A stretch of DNA of 64,000 nucleotides from NCBI GenBank assembly GCA_018813765.1, contig JAHJBC010000009.1, positions 186,001 to 250,000 on the forward strand, in the 5' to 3' direction. Positions 35,366-46,950 of the stretch are shown here, piece by piece; position 1 is the stretch's first letter; each line of letters starts with the position of its first letter. Both the position numbers and the translations under genes were made by a program. A model generated the notes under the pieces. That model saw only the letters and a list, made by a program, of their open reading frames with translations, was not told where the DNA came from and ran no database searches. This stretch comes from Gammaproteobacteria bacterium (GTDB lineage: Bacteria; Pseudomonadota; Gammaproteobacteria; Burkholderiales; Gallionellaceae).

Positions 35366-36265
35366 ATGGCAGAGATCACCGCAGGTATGGTGAAAGAACT
35401 GCGCGAGGCTACCGGCCTCGGCATGATGGAATGTAAAAAGGCATTGGTTGAGACCAACGGCGACGCCAAGGCGGCGGAAGAGCTGCTGCGCATCAAGAGC
35501 GGCGCCAAGGCCAGCAAAGCCGCCAGCCGCGTGACGGCTGAAGGCGTGATCGGTTCCTGGCTCGCGGCTGACGGCAAGACCGGCGCCGTGGCGGAAGTGA
35601 ACTGCGAGACCGACTTCGTGGCCAAGAACGACGACTTCATGGCGTTCGCAAAGAATGTAGCCGAGACCGTGGCCAAGAACGATCCGGCCGATATCGACGC
35701 GTTGCTGGCTCTGCCTATCGCCAACGGTTCCGACACGGTCGAAGAGACACGCAAGGCACTGGTGATGAAGCTGGGCGAGAACCTGAGCGTGCGCCGTTTC
35801 GAGCGCTACGCGACCACTACCGGCAAGCTGTCGACCTATCTGCACGGCAACAAGATCGGGGTGATGGTGAATTACACCGGCGGCGACGAGACCATGGGCA
35901 AGGACATCGCGATGCATATCGCGGCTTCCAAGCCGAAGTCCATCGATGCATCCGGTGTGAATCCGGAAGACATCGCCACCGAGCGCCGCATCGCCATCGA
36001 GAAGGCCAAGGAATCCGGCAAGCCGGAGAACATGCTGGAGAAGATCGCCGAAGGTACGGTGCAGAAGTTCCTCAAGGAAGTGACGTTGCTGGGCCAGGTG
36101 TTCGTCAAGGCCGAAGACGGCAAGCAGACCATCGAGCAATTGCTGAAGAGCAAGGGCGCTTCGGTGACCGCTTTCCAGATGTTCATCGTCGGCGAAGGCA
36201 TCGAGAAGAAGGTGGAAGACTATGCGGCCGAAGTTGCAGCCGCCGCTGCCGCAGCCAAGAAGTAA
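35366..36265 (+). CDS. tsf: Elongation factor Ts
   Basis: EF-Ts recycles EF-Tu by nucleotide exchange. The 299-residue product opens with the UBA-like domain [27 protein letters not shown], followed by the core with [10 protein letters not shown], the exchange signature. It is about 15 residues longer than the E. coli protein because of small loops, and it ends with an Ala/Lys tail. A GGAG site lies before the ATG. Confidence 0.98.
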   Translation: MAEITAGMVKELREATGLGMMECKKALVETNGDAKAAEELLRIKSGAKASKAASRVTAEGVIGSWLAADGKTGAVAEVNCETDFVAKNDDFMAFAKNVAETVAKNDPADIDALLALPIANGSDTVEETRKALVMKLGENLSVRRFERYATTTGKLSTYLHGNKIGVMVNYTGGDETMGKDIAMHIAASKPKSIDASGVNPEDIATERRIAIEKAKESGKPENMLEKIAEGTVQKFLKEVTLLGQVFVKAEDGKQTIEQLLKSKGASVTAFQMFIVGEGIEKKVEDYAAEVAAAAAAAKK

Positions 36266-36278
36266 GCGAAAGGAAACC

Positions 36279-36998
36279 ATGACCGCACCCGCCTACAAAC
36301 GCATCCTGCTCAAACTCTCCGGCGAAGCCCTGATGGGCGACGACAGCTACGGCATCAACCGTGGCGTCATCGAGCGCATCGTGGCCGAGATCAAGGAGGT
36401 GTGCGGGCTGGGCGTGGAAGTGGCGATCGTGATCGGCGGCGGCAACATCTTCCGCGGCGTCGCTCCGGCGGCGGCGGGGATGGACCGCGCCACCGCCGAT
36501 TACATGGGCATGCTGGCCACGGTGATGAACTCGATGGCCCTGCAGGATGCGATGACGCGTGCCGGGCTGGAATGCCGCGTGCAGTCGGCGCTGAGCCTGG
36601 AGCAGGTGGCCGAGCCGTTCATTCGCGGCAAGGCGTTGCGTTATCTGGAAGATGGCAAGGTGGTGATCTTCGCGGCCGGCATCGGCAGCCCGTTCTTTAC
36701 CACCGACACCGCCGCCGCGCTGCGCGGCGTGGAGATGTCCGCCGATGTGGTGATCAAGGCCACCAAGGTGGACGGCGTGTATACCGCCGATCCCAAAAAA
36801 GACCCGAAGGCCACGCGCTATCAGAAGGTGAGTTTCGACGAAGCCATCGGCAAGGACCTGAAGGTGATGGACGCCACAGCCTTGACGCTGTGCCGCGACC
36901 AGAAGCTGCCCATCATCGTTTTCAGCATCTTCAAGGCGGGCGCGTTGAAACGCGTGGTGATGGGGCAGGATGAAGGTACATTGGTTCACTGTGACTGA
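36279..36998 (+). CDS. pyrH: UMP kinase
   Basis: PyrH phosphorylates UMP to UDP in pyrimidine synthesis. The 239-residue protein of the amino-acid kinase fold shows [40 protein letters not shown] and TTDTAAALR. The ATG at 36279 follows AAAGGAAACC. The longer open frame from 36222 overlaps tsf and is not needed. Its place between tsf and frr is standard. Confidence 0.97.
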   Translation: MTAPAYKRILLKLSGEALMGDDSYGINRGVIERIVAEIKEVCGLGVEVAIVIGGGNIFRGVAPAAAGMDRATADYMGMLATVMNSMALQDAMTRAGLECRVQSALSLEQVAEPFIRGKALRYLEDGKVVIFAAGIGSPFFTTDTAAALRGVEMSADVVIKATKVDGVYTADPKKDPKATRYQKVSFDEAIGKDLKVMDATALTLCRDQKLPIIVFSIFKAGALKRVVMGQDEGTLVHCD

Positions 36999-37013
36999 TT
37001 TCGGAGAACGAAG

Positions 37014-37571
37014 ATGATCGCTGACATCAAGAAGAACGTCGAACAGAAGATGCAGAAGTCGCTGGACGCGTTGAAGACGGATCTGGGCAAGATCCGCACT
37101 GGCCGCGCCCATACCGGCCTGCTGGACCATGTGATGGTCGACTACTACGGCAACCCGACGCCGGTGAACCAGGTGGCCAACGTGACACTGACCGATGCGC
37201 GTACCATCGGCGTGCAAGCGTATGAAAAGAACATGATCGGCCCCATCGAAAAGGCGATCCGCGATTCCGACCTCGGTCTGAACCCCGCCACCAACGGCGA
37301 CCTGATCCGTGTGCCGATGCCGATGTTGACCGAAGAACGTCGCCGCGATCTGATCAAGGTGGTCAAGGGCGAGGGCGAGGATGCCAAGGTTGCCGTACGC
37401 AACATCCGCCGCGAAGCCAACGACCAGTTGAAGAAACTGCTCAAGGACAAGGCAGTCGGCGAAGATGAAGAACGCCGCGCACAGGACGATGTGCAGAAAC
37501 TCACCGACCGCTTCGTCGCCGAGATCGACAAGGCGTTGCAAACCAAAGAAGCCGAATTGATGGCGGTTTAG
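37014..37571 (+). CDS. frr: Ribosome recycling factor
   Basis: RRF splits post-termination ribosomes together with EF-G. The 185-residue protein has the three-helix bundle and the signature [17 protein letters not shown] near residue 25, then [17 protein letters not shown] [16 protein letters not shown]. The ATG at 37014 follows CGGAGAACGAAG. Length is exactly that of E. coli RRF. Confidence 0.98.
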   Translation: MIADIKKNVEQKMQKSLDALKTDLGKIRTGRAHTGLLDHVMVDYYGNPTPVNQVANVTLTDARTIGVQAYEKNMIGPIEKAIRDSDLGLNPATNGDLIRVPMPMLTEERRRDLIKVVKGEGEDAKVAVRNIRREANDQLKKLLKDKAVGEDEERRAQDDVQKLTDRFVAEIDKALQTKEAELMAV

Positions 37572-37676
37572 CTGGTAGCCAGTAGCTTGTTGCTTGTAGC
37601 TTTCAATGCCGCGCGCGAAGCGCGCACCTTACAGCGCTACTAGCTACCCGCTACCAGCTACCAGCTCACAAGGACC
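37571..37676. repeat. Imperfect inverted repeat between frr and uppS
   Basis: AGCTGGTAGCCAGTAGCTTG-type sequence at the left is complementary to GCTACTAGCTACCCGCTACC at the right, enclosing the perfect stem GCCGCGCGCGAAGCGCGC-like centre. The unit TAGCTGGTAGC is itself reiterated. It can form a long hairpin. It is not obviously related to families A, B or C. Confidence 0.6.
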
Positions 37677-37680
37677 CCCG

Positions 37681-38460
37681 ATGGCGCTATTCAAGAGTTC
37701 CACCCGCATCATCCCCGACGCTCCTGCAGTGCCGCGCCATATCGCCATCATCATGGACGGCAACGGGCGCTGGGCCAAACAGCGCATGATGCCGCGTGTG
37801 ATGGGGCACCAGCGCGGTGTGGAGACGGTGCGCGAGATGGTCAAGTCCTGTCGCCAGATGGGTGTGGAATACCTGACGCTGTTCGCTTTCAGCAGCGAGA
37901 ACTGGCGCAGGCCCGCCGATGAGGTCTCCTTCCTGATGCAACTGTTCCTGAAGATGCTGGAACGCGAAGTCACCAAACTGCACAAGAACAATATCCGCCT
38001 CAAGGTCATCGGCGACCGCAGCCGCTTCGATGCGCAACTGGTGCGCCACATCGAGGAAGCCGAACAACTGACTGCCGATAACACCAGCCTCACGCTGACC
38101 ATCGCCGCCAACTACGGCGGGCGCTGGGACATCATGCAAGCCATGCATGCGCTGAGCCAGGCGCATCCCGATCGCGCTACCGCTTTCGGCGAAGAGGAGC
38201 TTGCGCCTTACCTTTCCATGCACTATGCGCCGGAGCCGGATCTGTTCATCCGCACCGGCGGCGAACAGCGCATCAGCAACTTCCTGTTGTGGCAACTGGC
38301 CTATACCGAACTGTACTTCACCGATATCCTGTGGCCCGCCTTTGATCGCGCGGCGCTGGATGAGGCGATCCAGTCCTACCAGAAACGCGAGCGTCGCTTC
38401 GGCAGGACCAGCGAGCAACTCAAGACCGAACCTGAGAGCGAGGGCAAATCCGTTGCTTAA
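37681..38460 (+). CDS. uppS: Undecaprenyl diphosphate synthase
   Basis: UppS makes the C55 lipid carrier for peptidoglycan and O-antigen. The 259-residue cis-prenyltransferase shows [16 protein letters not shown] with the catalytic Asp, the [11 protein letters not shown] segment, and the closing [23 protein letters not shown]. The ATG at 37681 (MALFKSST) follows AAGGACCCCCG. A start upstream at 37606 would translate the inverted repeat and is rejected. Confidence 0.97.
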   Translation: MALFKSSTRIIPDAPAVPRHIAIIMDGNGRWAKQRMMPRVMGHQRGVETVREMVKSCRQMGVEYLTLFAFSSENWRRPADEVSFLMQLFLKMLEREVTKLHKNNIRLKVIGDRSRFDAQLVRHIEEAEQLTADNTSLTLTIAANYGGRWDIMQAMHALSQAHPDRATAFGEEELAPYLSMHYAPEPDLFIRTGGEQRISNFLLWQLAYTELYFTDILWPAFDRAALDEAIQSYQKRERRFGRTSEQLKTEPESEGKSVA

Positions 38461-39277
38461 ACAACGCATCATCACCGCGAGCATCCTGTTCGTCCTGTTC
38501 CTTGCCGCCCTGTTCGGTCTTCCTGCCATCGGTTGGCAGGTGCTGGTGCTGCTGTTGATGTGGCTGGGCGCGGCGGAATGGGTGCGTCTGTCCGGCTTGG
38601 GCGGTCGCGCCGCCCTCGGCTATCCGGTGCTGACGACGGCGCTGACGGCGGTCATCATGTGGTTCGATGCCATTGCCAGCGCGCAAGCGTCCGCCCTGCT
38701 GCATCTGGCGTGCTACATACCGGCCGTGCTGTTCTGGATGTTTGTTGTGCCGACCTGGCTGATCTCGGGCTGGCGCACGCAGAATTCGCGCCTGATGGGC
38801 GTGGTCGGCTGTGTGGTGTTGATCCCCACCGGGCTGGCGCTGCTCGATCTGCGGGCTTTCAATCCATGGGTGCTGCTGTTCGCGATGACACTGGTGATGA
38901 TGGCGGATATCTCCGCCTACTTTGCCGGCAAGCGATATGGCAAGACCAAACTGGCGCCGGCGATCAGTCCGGGCAAGACCTGGGAAGGCGTGTTCGGTGC
39001 GCTACTCGGTGTCTCGTTGTATGTGATCGTTGTCGGCTGGGCGAGCGGGGCGTACAAGGAGTATCCGGTGTTTCCGTCTGCCGTTGTCGCCGGCTGGCTG
39101 TGGGTCGGCCTGGCGGTGATCGGCGACCTGTTCGAATCTGCCGTCAAGCGCCAGGCCGGCGTCAAGGACAGCGGGACACTGTTGCCCGGCCACGGCGGCC
39201 TGCTGGACCGTATCGACGCACTGACTTCCACCTTGCCCTTCGCGGCCATTGCACTCGTTCTGCAAAGGCTGGAATGA
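38453..39277 (+). CDS. cdsA: Phosphatidate cytidylyltransferase
   Basis: CdsA makes CDP-diacylglycerol for phospholipid synthesis. The 274-residue membrane protein has about eight hydrophobic helices and the family signature from [13 protein letters not shown] to [14 protein letters not shown] near its end. Translation is taken from TTG at 38453 (reading [10 protein letters not shown]), which overlaps the uppS stop and matches the usual LKQRIITA opening. No ATG fits as well. Confidence 0.94.
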   Translation: MLKQRIITASILFVLFLAALFGLPAIGWQVLVLLLMWLGAAEWVRLSGLGGRAALGYPVLTTALTAVIMWFDAIASAQASALLHLACYIPAVLFWMFVVPTWLISGWRTQNSRLMGVVGCVVLIPTGLALLDLRAFNPWVLLFAMTLVMMADISAYFAGKRYGKTKLAPAISPGKTWEGVFGALLGVSLYVIVVGWASGAYKEYPVFPSAVVAGWLWVGLAVIGDLFESAVKRQAGVKDSGTLLPGHGGLLDRIDALTSTLPFAAIALVLQRLE

Positions 39278-40455
39278 GCCAACACATCCGTCTCACCGTA
39301 CTCGGTTCCACCGGCAGCATAGGCAAGAGCACGCTGGACGTGGTCGCGCGCCATCCCGATAGATACCGCATCATCGCGCTCACCGCGCAACAGCAGGACG
39401 AACTGCTGTTCGAACAGTGCCAGCGCTTCCAGCCGAGCTATGCGGTGCTGCTGGACGAAGCCGCCAGCGAACGGTTGCGCCAGCGTCTCGCTGCCGCCGG
39501 ACTGGAGACCGAAGTGTTGTGCGGTGCCGCCGCGCTGGAGCGCGTGTCGACGCTGCCGGAAGTGGATGCGGTGATGGCCGCCATCGTCGGCGCGGCGGGC
39601 ATGCCACCCACGCTGGCTGCTGCGCATACGGGCAAGAAGATATTGCTGGCCAACAAGGAGACGCTGGTGCTGGCCGGACATCTGTTCATGGATGCGGTGC
39701 GCCACAGCGGTTCGGCTTTGCTGCCGATAGACAGCGAACATAACGCCATCTTCCAGGTGCTGCCCGGCGGCTATGCCGGTGACATGAAGGCCGGCGGCAT
39801 CAGCAAGATACTGCTCACCGCCTCCGGCGGTCCGTTCCGCAACACGTCGCTGGAACAATTGAAGGACGTCACACCGGAGCAGGCCTGCGCGCATCCGAAC
39901 TGGAGCATGGGTCGCAAGATATCGGTGGATTCCGCCAGCATGATGAACAAGGGGCTGGAAGTGATCGAGGCGCACTGGCTGTTCAACGCCAGCGCCGACG
40001 ATATCCAGGTGGTGGTACACCCGCAGAGCGTGATCCACTCCATGGTGCAATATGTCGATGGCTCGGTGCTGGCGCAGCTCGGCAATCCCGACATGCGGAC
40101 GCCCATCGCCTACGCGCTGGCTTGGCCGGAACGCATCGAGGCCGGTGTCGCGCCGCTCGACCTGTTCGCCATCGCTCGGCTGGATTTCAGTGCTCCCGAT
40201 TTCACCCGTTTTCCCTGCCTTGCGCTGGCCTACCAGGCACTGCGCGCGGGCGGTACGATTCCGGCTTTGCTCAATGCGGCGAACGAAGTGGCGGTCGCTG
40301 CCTTCCTTGATCGCGAGATCGCCTTCCTCGACATCCCGCGCCTGATCGAAGCGGTGCTGGGCAAGGTGGCGCGCACCGATGTGAATACCTTGCAGGATGT
40401 GCTGGATGCGGATGCTGCTGCCCGCGTCGCCGCGCAGGAATGGATCGCACGATGA
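39274..40455 (+). CDS. dxr: 1-deoxy-D-xylulose 5-phosphate reductoisomerase
   Basis: Dxr makes MEP from DXP with NADPH, the committed step of isoprenoid synthesis. The 393-residue product has the nucleotide loop [12 protein letters not shown], the metal and substrate residues in [13 protein letters not shown], and the flexible-loop region [21 protein letters not shown]. It overlaps cdsA by four bases (ATGA). Position before rseP is standard. Confidence 0.98.
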   Translation: MSQHIRLTVLGSTGSIGKSTLDVVARHPDRYRIIALTAQQQDELLFEQCQRFQPSYAVLLDEAASERLRQRLAAAGLETEVLCGAAALERVSTLPEVDAVMAAIVGAAGMPPTLAAAHTGKKILLANKETLVLAGHLFMDAVRHSGSALLPIDSEHNAIFQVLPGGYAGDMKAGGISKILLTASGGPFRNTSLEQLKDVTPEQACAHPNWSMGRKISVDSASMMNKGLEVIEAHWLFNASADDIQVVVHPQSVIHSMVQYVDGSVLAQLGNPDMRTPIAYALAWPERIEAGVAPLDLFAIARLDFSAPDFTRFPCLALAYQALRAGGTIPALLNAANEVAVAAFLDREIAFLDIPRLIEAVLGKVARTDVNTLQDVLDADAAARVAAQEWIAR

Positions 40456-41807
40456 CCACATTACTCGCCTTTATCTTCGCCATCGCCATTCTGGTGGTGA
40501 TCCACGAGCTGGGGCACTACGTCGTGGCGCGCTGGTGCGATGTGAAGGTGCTGCGTTTCTCAGTTGGTTTCGGCAAGGTGCTCTATTCCCGGCGGTTCGG
40601 TAATGGCGAGACGGAATGGGTGATCTCCGCGGTTCCGTTGGGCGGCTACGTAAAGATGCTGGACGAGCACGAGGGTGAAGTGCCGGAACAGGACTTGCCG
40701 CGCGCATTCAACCGTAAACCCGTATTGCAACGCATGGCCATCGTGGTGGCGGGGCCGATCTCCAATCTGCTGCTTGCAGTGGTTATGTATTTCGCCCTGT
40801 TCGTTCACGGCGTTCCCGGCATCAAGCCGGTGCTGGGCGAAGTGGCGGCGGATACGCCGGCCGCCGCCGCCGGTCTGCAAAGCGGGCAGACCATCGTCGC
40901 TGTCAACGGGCAGGCGACACCGAGCTGGCAGGATGTGCGCTGGGTGTTGATCGATCTCGTGTTGCTCAAGGAAGCGGCGACGCTCGAAATGCGGACGGCA
41001 CAGGATGAAAGGATGTCTCGCGTGCTCGAGATGGGCAGCCTGACGCCCGCGGATCTCGACAGCGACTTCATGCAGAAGCTCGGATTGCATCTTTATCAGC
41101 CGCCGGTCTATCCCGTCATCGGCCGACTGGTACCCGGCGGGGTGGCCGAACAGGCCGGACTGCAGGTGAACGACCGCATCCTGCTGGCCAACGGCCAAAA
41201 AATGTCCCTGTGGGAAGACTGGGTGGAGATCGTGCGCGCCAATCCGGGCAAGACGATGGATATCGAAGTCGAACGCGCTGGCGTAACCGTGAAATTTGCA
41301 CTGGCCCCGGAGGTCGTCGACGAGGGGGATAAACGCATCGGACGTATCGGCGCCGCCGCCCATATCGACCGGGCGGAGTTCGAGGCGATGCTGACCGAGG
41401 TGCGTTATCCTCCCATCGAGGCCATGCAGGAAGCTTTGCGCAAGACCTGGGAGACTGCCGTGCTGAGTCTGAAGATGATGGGCAAAATGGTGGTGGGCGA
41501 GGTCTCGCTGAAGAATCTGTCCGGACCGATCACAATCGCCGATTATGCCGGGCAATCCGCGCAGATGGGCTTGGGGGCGTATATCGGCTTTCTGGCATTG
41601 ATCAGCATCAGTCTCGGTGTATTGAACTTGTTGCCCATCCCTTTATTGGATGGCGGGCATTTGCTGTATTATTCGGTCGAGTTGCTCAAAGGCAGTCCGG
41701 TCCCGGAAAGTCTGTGGGAGATTGGACAGAGAGCAGGTATTGCACTGTTGGTAACCATGATGGCTTTTGCGTTGTATAACGACATCAGCCGCCTGATTTC
41801 GGGTTGA
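40452..41807 (+). CDS. rseP: RseP site-2 protease
   Basis: RseP is the intramembrane zinc protease of the envelope-stress cascade that cleaves RseA-type anti-sigma factors and signal peptide remnants. The 451-residue protein has HELGH at residues 18-22, two PDZ domains (about 105-190 and 200-285), and the third catalytic segment [13 protein letters not shown] near 395. The ATG at 40452 overlaps the dxr stop. Location between dxr and bamA fits its role in outer-membrane homeostasis. Confidence 0.97.
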   Translation: MTTLLAFIFAIAILVVIHELGHYVVARWCDVKVLRFSVGFGKVLYSRRFGNGETEWVISAVPLGGYVKMLDEHEGEVPEQDLPRAFNRKPVLQRMAIVVAGPISNLLLAVVMYFALFVHGVPGIKPVLGEVAADTPAAAAGLQSGQTIVAVNGQATPSWQDVRWVLIDLVLLKEAATLEMRTAQDERMSRVLEMGSLTPADLDSDFMQKLGLHLYQPPVYPVIGRLVPGGVAEQAGLQVNDRILLANGQKMSLWEDWVEIVRANPGKTMDIEVERAGVTVKFALAPEVVDEGDKRIGRIGAAAHIDRAEFEAMLTEVRYPPIEAMQEALRKTWETAVLSLKMMGKMVVGEVSLKNLSGPITIADYAGQSAQMGLGAYIGFLALISISLGVLNLLPIPLLDGGHLLYYSVELLKGSPVPESLWEIGQRAGIALLVTMMAFALYNDISRLISG

Positions 41808-41815
41808 ACAAGATA

Positions 41816-44098
41816 ATGAAACTCAAAAGACTGGCGGGTCTCATCCCGCTGCTGTACGCCACATCTTCTTTGGCAATCGAACCGTTCGTCATCAAGGATA
41901 TCCGCGTAGAAGGCATCCAGCGCACCGAACCGGGCACGGTGTTCAGTTACCTGCCTGTGAAGGTGGGCGACCGGCTGACCGACGATCGTGCGACCGCCGC
42001 GCTGCATGCCCTGTTCGCCACCGGCTTCTTCAAGGATGTGGAATTGAAGGCCGAGCAGAACGGCGTGCTGGTCGTGGTGGTCAGGGAACGCCCGACCGTC
42101 GCCAGCGTCGAGATCGAGGGCGTCAAGGACATCCCCAAGGACCAGTTGAGCGAGAACCTCAAGATGGTCGGTCTGGCCGAAGGCCGCATCCTGGACAAGG
42201 CGGTGCTGGACAAGGCCGTGCAGGAACTCAAGCGCGTGTATGTCTCGCGCGGGAAATACGGCGTCGAAGTGAAGACCACCGTCACCGATCTGGAACGCAA
42301 CCGCGTAGCGGTGAAGCTGGATGTGGTCGAGGGTTCCGCTTCCCGGATACGCCTCATCAATATCGTCGGCAGCAAGGCCTATAGCGAAAGCGAACTGCTC
42401 GACATGATGAAACTCACCACGCCCGGCCTGTTCACCTGGATGTCCAAGAACGACCAGTATTCCAAGCAGAAGCTCTCCGCCGACATCGAGACCCTGCGCA
42501 CTTTCTACATGAACTCCGGCTACATGGATTTCAGCGTCGATTCGACACAAGTGTCCATTTCTCCCGACAAGGAAGACATCTTCATCACCCTCAATATTAC
42601 CGAGGGAGAGAAATATACCGTGTCGGGGATCAAGGTGGCCGGTTCGCAGGCTGTGCTCTCCCACAATGAGATACGCAAACTGATCGGCATGCAGGAGGGC
42701 GATGTGTTCTCGCGCGAGGCGCTGACCGAGTCGACGCGCAAGATCAGCGAGCGCATGGGCGAGGAAGGATACGCCTTCGCCAACATCAACACGATACCGG
42801 AAGTGGACAAGGAGAAACACCAGGTCGCATTCACCTTCGTGGTCGATCCGCAGCAGCGCACTTATATCAGGCGCATCAACATCACCGGCAACGACAAGAC
42901 GCGCGATGAAGTCGTCCGCCGCGAGATGCGCCAGATGGAAGGGGGCTGGTTCGCCGCTTCCAAGATCAAGAAATCGAAGCAGCGTCTCGACAGGCTGGGC
43001 TTCTTTGAAACAGTGAACCTCGAAACTGCGCCGGTGCAGGGAGCGAACGACCAGCTCGATGTCAACTTCTCGGTGGTCGAGAAATCCACCGGTAACTTCC
43101 AGATCGGCGCCGGTTACGGCAGCGAGGGGGTGACGTTCAGCGGCAGCGTCACGCAGGCTAACCTGTTTGGGACGGGCAACTATCTCACGACCCAGGTCAA
43201 CACCAGCAAGGTGAACCAGGTCTATTCGGTCTCCTATACCAACCCCTATTACACGGACGATGGCATCAGCCGCGGCTTCGATATCTACAAACGCAGGACC
43301 GACACCACCTCTACCTATACCAGCCAGTACTACTCCGACAGTGTGGGCGGCGGTATCAGGTTCGGCGTGCCGATCAACGACGACGAATCGTTCCAGTACG
43401 GCCTGTCGGCGGAAAAGACCACGATCTCATTGACCAGCAGCAGCTCGCAACGCTATATCGATTACATCAACACCTTCGGTTCGACGACCAGCAACCTGCT
43501 CGGCACCATAGGCTGGACGCGCGACACGCGCGACAGCGCCATGTATGCCACTGAAGGCACGATGCAGCGTGCCGTGTTTGAACTCGGTTTGCCGGTGTCG
43601 GACCAGCGCTACTACCGGCTGACCTACCAGCATCAGTGGTTCCAGCCGATCAGCACCAACCTGACTCTGATGATGAACGGCGAGCTTGGCACGGCGGACG
43701 GATACGACGGCATGCCATTGCCGTTCTTCAAGAATTTCTATGCGGGTGGCGTCGGTTCGGTGCGCGGATACGACACCAGTTCGCTGGGCCCCAGGGACAG
43801 CAGCGGAAGTTACCTCGGCGGCAACAAGACAGTGATCGGCAATCTGGAGTTGTTATTCCCCATCCCCGGCATGGAAAAGGAGAAGTCGGTACGTCTGAGC
43901 GCCTTTGTGGATGGCGGCGCGATCTACGGCGAAGGCGAGCAGGTTCCGAGTTCGTCCGGAATGCGCTATTCTGCCGGCTTGACGCTGAGCTGGTTCTCGC
44001 CGGCCGGCCCGCTCAGGCTGAGCTGGGCCAAGCCGCTGAACGACCAGCCGCAGGACAAGTTGCAGAACATGCAATTCACACTGGGTACGATGTTCTGA
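41816..44098 (+). CDS. bamA: BamA, outer-membrane protein assembly factor
   Basis: BamA inserts beta-barrel proteins into the outer membrane. The 760-residue precursor has a signal peptide (MKLKRLAGLIPLLYATSSLA, cleavage near residue 20), five POTRA domains (about 22-420), and a 16-strand barrel with the conserved loop motif VRGYDTSSLGPRD and the final strand MQFTLGTMF ending in Phe. The ATG at 41816 is preferred to the TTG at 41804 because it starts the signal peptide. Confidence 0.97.
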   Translation: MKLKRLAGLIPLLYATSSLAIEPFVIKDIRVEGIQRTEPGTVFSYLPVKVGDRLTDDRATAALHALFATGFFKDVELKAEQNGVLVVVVRERPTVASVEIEGVKDIPKDQLSENLKMVGLAEGRILDKAVLDKAVQELKRVYVSRGKYGVEVKTTVTDLERNRVAVKLDVVEGSASRIRLINIVGSKAYSESELLDMMKLTTPGLFTWMSKNDQYSKQKLSADIETLRTFYMNSGYMDFSVDSTQVSISPDKEDIFITLNITEGEKYTVSGIKVAGSQAVLSHNEIRKLIGMQEGDVFSREALTESTRKISERMGEEGYAFANINTIPEVDKEKHQVAFTFVVDPQQRTYIRRINITGNDKTRDEVVRREMRQMEGGWFAASKIKKSKQRLDRLGFFETVNLETAPVQGANDQLDVNFSVVEKSTGNFQIGAGYGSEGVTFSGSVTQANLFGTGNYLTTQVNTSKVNQVYSVSYTNPYYTDDGISRGFDIYKRRTDTTSTYTSQYYSDSVGGGIRFGVPINDDESFQYGLSAEKTTISLTSSSSQRYIDYINTFGSTTSNLLGTIGWTRDTRDSAMYATEGTMQRAVFELGLPVSDQRYYRLTYQHQWFQPISTNLTLMMNGELGTADGYDGMPLPFFKNFYAGGVGSVRGYDTSSLGPRDSSGSYLGGNKTVIGNLELLFPIPGMEKEKSVRLSAFVDGGAIYGEGEQVPSSSGMRYSAGLTLSWFSPAGPLRLSWAKPLNDQPQDKLQNMQFTLGTMF

Positions 44099-44120
44099 TC
44101 GTTTGCCTAAGGAGCATGAA

Positions 44121-44636
44121 ATGAAGAAATTACTTTATGCAGTTCTGATTCTCTTTGCATGCGCTGCGCAGGCCGATACGGACGGCTTCCGCATCGGCGT
44201 GGTCGATACCGAGCGCATTCTGCGCGAATCGGAACAGGCGATCCTGGCGGAGCGCAAGATCGAGAAGGAGTTCTCTGCGCGCGATCAGGAGATCAAGAAG
44301 CAGATCAAACTGAGCAAGGAAATGCAGGCAGCGCTGGAAAAGGAGGGTTCCGGCATGTCGGACTCGGTGCGCCGTTTCAAGGAGCGCGAGCTGGCCAACC
44401 TAAACCTCAACCTGCAGACCATGCAGCGCGAGTTCCGCGAAGACCTGAACCTGCGCAAGAACGAAGAACTGGCGGTGGTGTTGGCGCTGGCGGACAAGGC
44501 GATCCGCGCCATTGCCGAGAGCGAGAATTTCGATGTCATCCTGCAGGAGACGGTGTATCGCCATCCGCGCGTGGATATCACCGACAAGGTGCTGAAGTTT
44601 CTTGCCGCCGAGGCACCGGTAAAGTCCGACAAGTGA
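44121..44636 (+). CDS. skp: Skp/OmpH periplasmic chaperone
   Basis: A 171-residue periplasmic chaperone that keeps outer-membrane proteins unfolded on the way to BamA. A signal peptide MKKLLYAVLILFACAAQA is followed by IGVVDTERILRESEQA and long charged coiled-coil arms (about 45-125). The ATG at 44121 lies after AAGGAGCATGAA; the open frame from 44103 would spoil the signal peptide. Gene order bamA-skp-lpxD is conserved. Confidence 0.95.
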   Translation: MKKLLYAVLILFACAAQADTDGFRIGVVDTERILRESEQAILAERKIEKEFSARDQEIKKQIKLSKEMQAALEKEGSGMSDSVRRFKERELANLNLNLQTMQREFREDLNLRKNEELAVVLALADKAIRAIAESENFDVILQETVYRHPRVDITDKVLKFLAAEAPVKSDK

Positions 44637-44669
44637 CGCGTCGGCAAGTCAATTGAAAGAACAGTTCTG

Positions 44670-45713
44670 ATGGAGCGTACAGCCTATAGCCTGGCGGATA
44701 TCGCGGCGCGTTTCGGCGGGCAGGTGATGGGGGATGCTGCCACGCTGGTGCAGCAGATCGGCACGCTGGAGAAGGCGGGCAAAGGGCAGATCGCTTTTCT
44801 GGCCAATGCCAAATACCGCAAGCAACTGGAAGCCAGCCAGGCCTCGGCCGTCATCCTGTCGAAAGCGGATGCCGACACCACCGAACTGCCGCGCATTGTC
44901 TGCGACAACCCCTATTCGTATTTCGCGAAACTGTCTGCATTCCTCAATCCCTTGCGCGATTACGCGCCCGGTATCCATGCAACTGCCGTCATCGGCAAGG
45001 ATGCACGCATCTCGCCGCAGGCCCATATCGGTCCGCAGGTCACGGTCGGCGACGGCGCCAGCATAGGCGCAGGTACGGTGGTGATGGCCGGATGCGTGAT
45101 CGGCGAGAACGCGACCTTGGGCGAGAACACGCGCTTGTATCCGCGTGTGACGGTCTATCACGACTGCGTCGTCGGCAACCATGTCATCGTGCATTCAGGC
45201 GCGGTCATCGGCGCGGACGGTTTCGGCATGGCCTGGGACGACGGCCGCTGGCTCAAGATTCCGCAGATCGGGCGCGTGCTTATCGGCGACCATGTCGAGA
45301 TCGGCGCCAATACCACCATAGACCGCGGCGCGCTGGACGACACCGTGATCGAGGAAGACGTGAAGCTGGACAACCAGATCCAGGTCGCACACAACGTGCA
45401 CATCGGCGCGCATACGGCCATCGCCGGATGCGTGGGCATCGCGGGCAGCACCACCATCGGCAAGTATTGCCGCATCGGCGGCAGCGCAGGCATCATCGGA
45501 CACTTGAAGATCGCCGACCATGTCGAGATCGCATCTTTCACGCTGATCGGTAAATCCATCACTGAGGCGGGCAGCTACGCGGGTATCTACCCGTTCTCGA
45601 AGAACGACGAGTGGCGCAACAATGCCGTGCATCTGCGGCATCTGGGCGAACTGGTCAAACGCGTCAAGACACTTGAAAAAGAGATCGAATCATTGAAAGG
45701 GGAGAAGACATGA
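44670..45713 (+). CDS. lpxD: UDP-3-O-acylglucosamine N-acyltransferase
   Basis: LpxD adds the second acyl chain in lipid A synthesis. The 347-residue protein has an N-terminal uridine-binding domain (about 1-100) and a left-handed beta-helix of hexapeptide repeats (about 105-315). The catalytic His lies in the [12 protein letters not shown] region near 240-250. The C-terminal helix ([17 protein letters not shown]) is typical. It overlaps fabZ by four bases. Confidence 0.97.
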   Translation: MERTAYSLADIAARFGGQVMGDAATLVQQIGTLEKAGKGQIAFLANAKYRKQLEASQASAVILSKADADTTELPRIVCDNPYSYFAKLSAFLNPLRDYAPGIHATAVIGKDARISPQAHIGPQVTVGDGASIGAGTVVMAGCVIGENATLGENTRLYPRVTVYHDCVVGNHVIVHSGAVIGADGFGMAWDDGRWLKIPQIGRVLIGDHVEIGANTTIDRGALDDTVIEEDVKLDNQIQVAHNVHIGAHTAIAGCVGIAGSTTIGKYCRIGGSAGIIGHLKIADHVEIASFTLIGKSITEAGSYAGIYPFSKNDEWRNNAVHLRHLGELVKRVKTLEKEIESLKGEKT

Positions 45714-46156
45714 GTACAGCGATGGACATTCACGAGGTACTGGAACACCTGCCGCACCGTTATCCGTTCCTGCTGATAGACCGTGTGCTGGAGGTTGTGC
45801 CGAACGAGCGCATCGTGGCGCTCAAGAACGTCACCATCAACGAGCCGTTCTTCCCCGGCCACTATCCGCACCATCCGGTGATGCCCGGTGTGCTGGTGGT
45901 CGAGGCGATGGCACAGGCTTCCGGCATCCTGTCTTTCAAAACGATGGGCAAATTGCCGAGCGACGATTCGGTGTATTACTTCGTCGGCATCGACAACGCC
46001 CGATTCAAACGGCCGGTTGGCCCCGGCGACCAGTTGATCCTGAAAGCGGCAGTTACCATGAACAAGCGCGGCATGTGGAAATTCTCCTGTACCGCCGAAG
46101 TGGACGGGCAGATTGCCGCAGAAGCCGAATTGATCTGTACCCTGAAGACGAAATAA
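45710..46156 (+). CDS. fabZ: 3-hydroxyacyl-ACP dehydratase FabZ
   Basis: FabZ dehydrates 3-hydroxyacyl-ACP in fatty-acid elongation and competes with lipid A synthesis for substrate. The 148-residue hot-dog-fold protein has the catalytic His in [15 protein letters not shown] and the catalytic Glu in [19 protein letters not shown] precedes the ATG. It sits between lpxD and lpxA as in most proteobacteria. Confidence 0.97.
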   Translation: MSTAMDIHEVLEHLPHRYPFLLIDRVLEVVPNERIVALKNVTINEPFFPGHYPHHPVMPGVLVVEAMAQASGILSFKTMGKLPSDDSVYYFVGIDNARFKRPVGPGDQLILKAAVTMNKRGMWKFSCTAEVDGQIAAEAELICTLKTK

Positions 46157-46947
46157 TGGATAAGCTGCGTCACCCCACTGCGATCATCCATCCCAATGCC
46201 AAACTGGCCGACGATGTCTCGGTCGGCGCGTTTTCCATCATCGGCGAACATGTCGAGATCGGCGCGGGCACCGTGGTCGGGCCGCATGTGGTCATCGACG
46301 GTCACACCACCATCGGCAGGAACAACCGCTTCTTCCAGTTCGGTTCCATCGGCGAGATACCGCAGGACAAGAAATACAAGGGCGAGCCGACCCGGCTCGT
46401 CATCGGCGACAACAACACCATCCGCGAATGCTGCACACTCAATCTCGGCACCTCGCAGGACAAGGGTGTCACCACCATCGGCAACGACAACTGGATCATG
46501 GCCTATGTGCATGTCGCGCACGACTGCGTGATTGGCGATAACAACACCATCGCCAACGGCGTGCAGTTCGCCGGTCATGTCGAGATCGGCAACCGCATCC
46601 TCATCGGCGGCATGAGCGGCATCCACCAGTTCGTGCGCATCGGCGACTACGCCATGATGGGTTTCATGACGCGCCTGTCGCAGGACCTGCCGCCGTTCGT
46701 GATGGCCGTTGGCAACCCGGCCGAAGTGAAGGGGCCGCATCAGGAAGGCCCGCGCCGCGCCGGTTATTCCGCGCCGCGCGTGGACATGCTCAAGCAGATG
46801 TATCGCGCCCTGTACCGCGCGGGCAGCAGCTTCGACAGTGCGAAGCAGGAAATTGAGACATTGCGCGGACAAGTCCCCGATGCCGATGCCGACATCGACA
46901 ACATGCTCACCTTCCTGAACAGCGCCACCCGCGGCATCGTGCGCTAA
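46156..46947 (+). CDS. lpxA: UDP-N-acetylglucosamine acyltransferase
   Basis: LpxA catalyses the first step of lipid A synthesis. The 263-residue beta-helix protein has hexapeptide repeats through about residue 190, the catalytic His in YVHVAHDCVIG (about 125), and the C-terminal helical cap. Its ATG uses the last base of the fabZ stop codon. Length matches the E. coli enzyme. Confidence 0.97.
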   Translation: MDKLRHPTAIIHPNAKLADDVSVGAFSIIGEHVEIGAGTVVGPHVVIDGHTTIGRNNRFFQFGSIGEIPQDKKYKGEPTRLVIGDNNTIRECCTLNLGTSQDKGVTTIGNDNWIMAYVHVAHDCVIGDNNTIANGVQFAGHVEIGNRILIGGMSGIHQFVRIGDYAMMGFMTRLSQDLPPFVMAVGNPAEVKGPHQEGPRRAGYSAPRVDMLKQMYRALYRAGSSFDSAKQEIETLRGQVPDADADIDNMLTFLNSATRGIVR

Positions 46948-46950
46948 CAC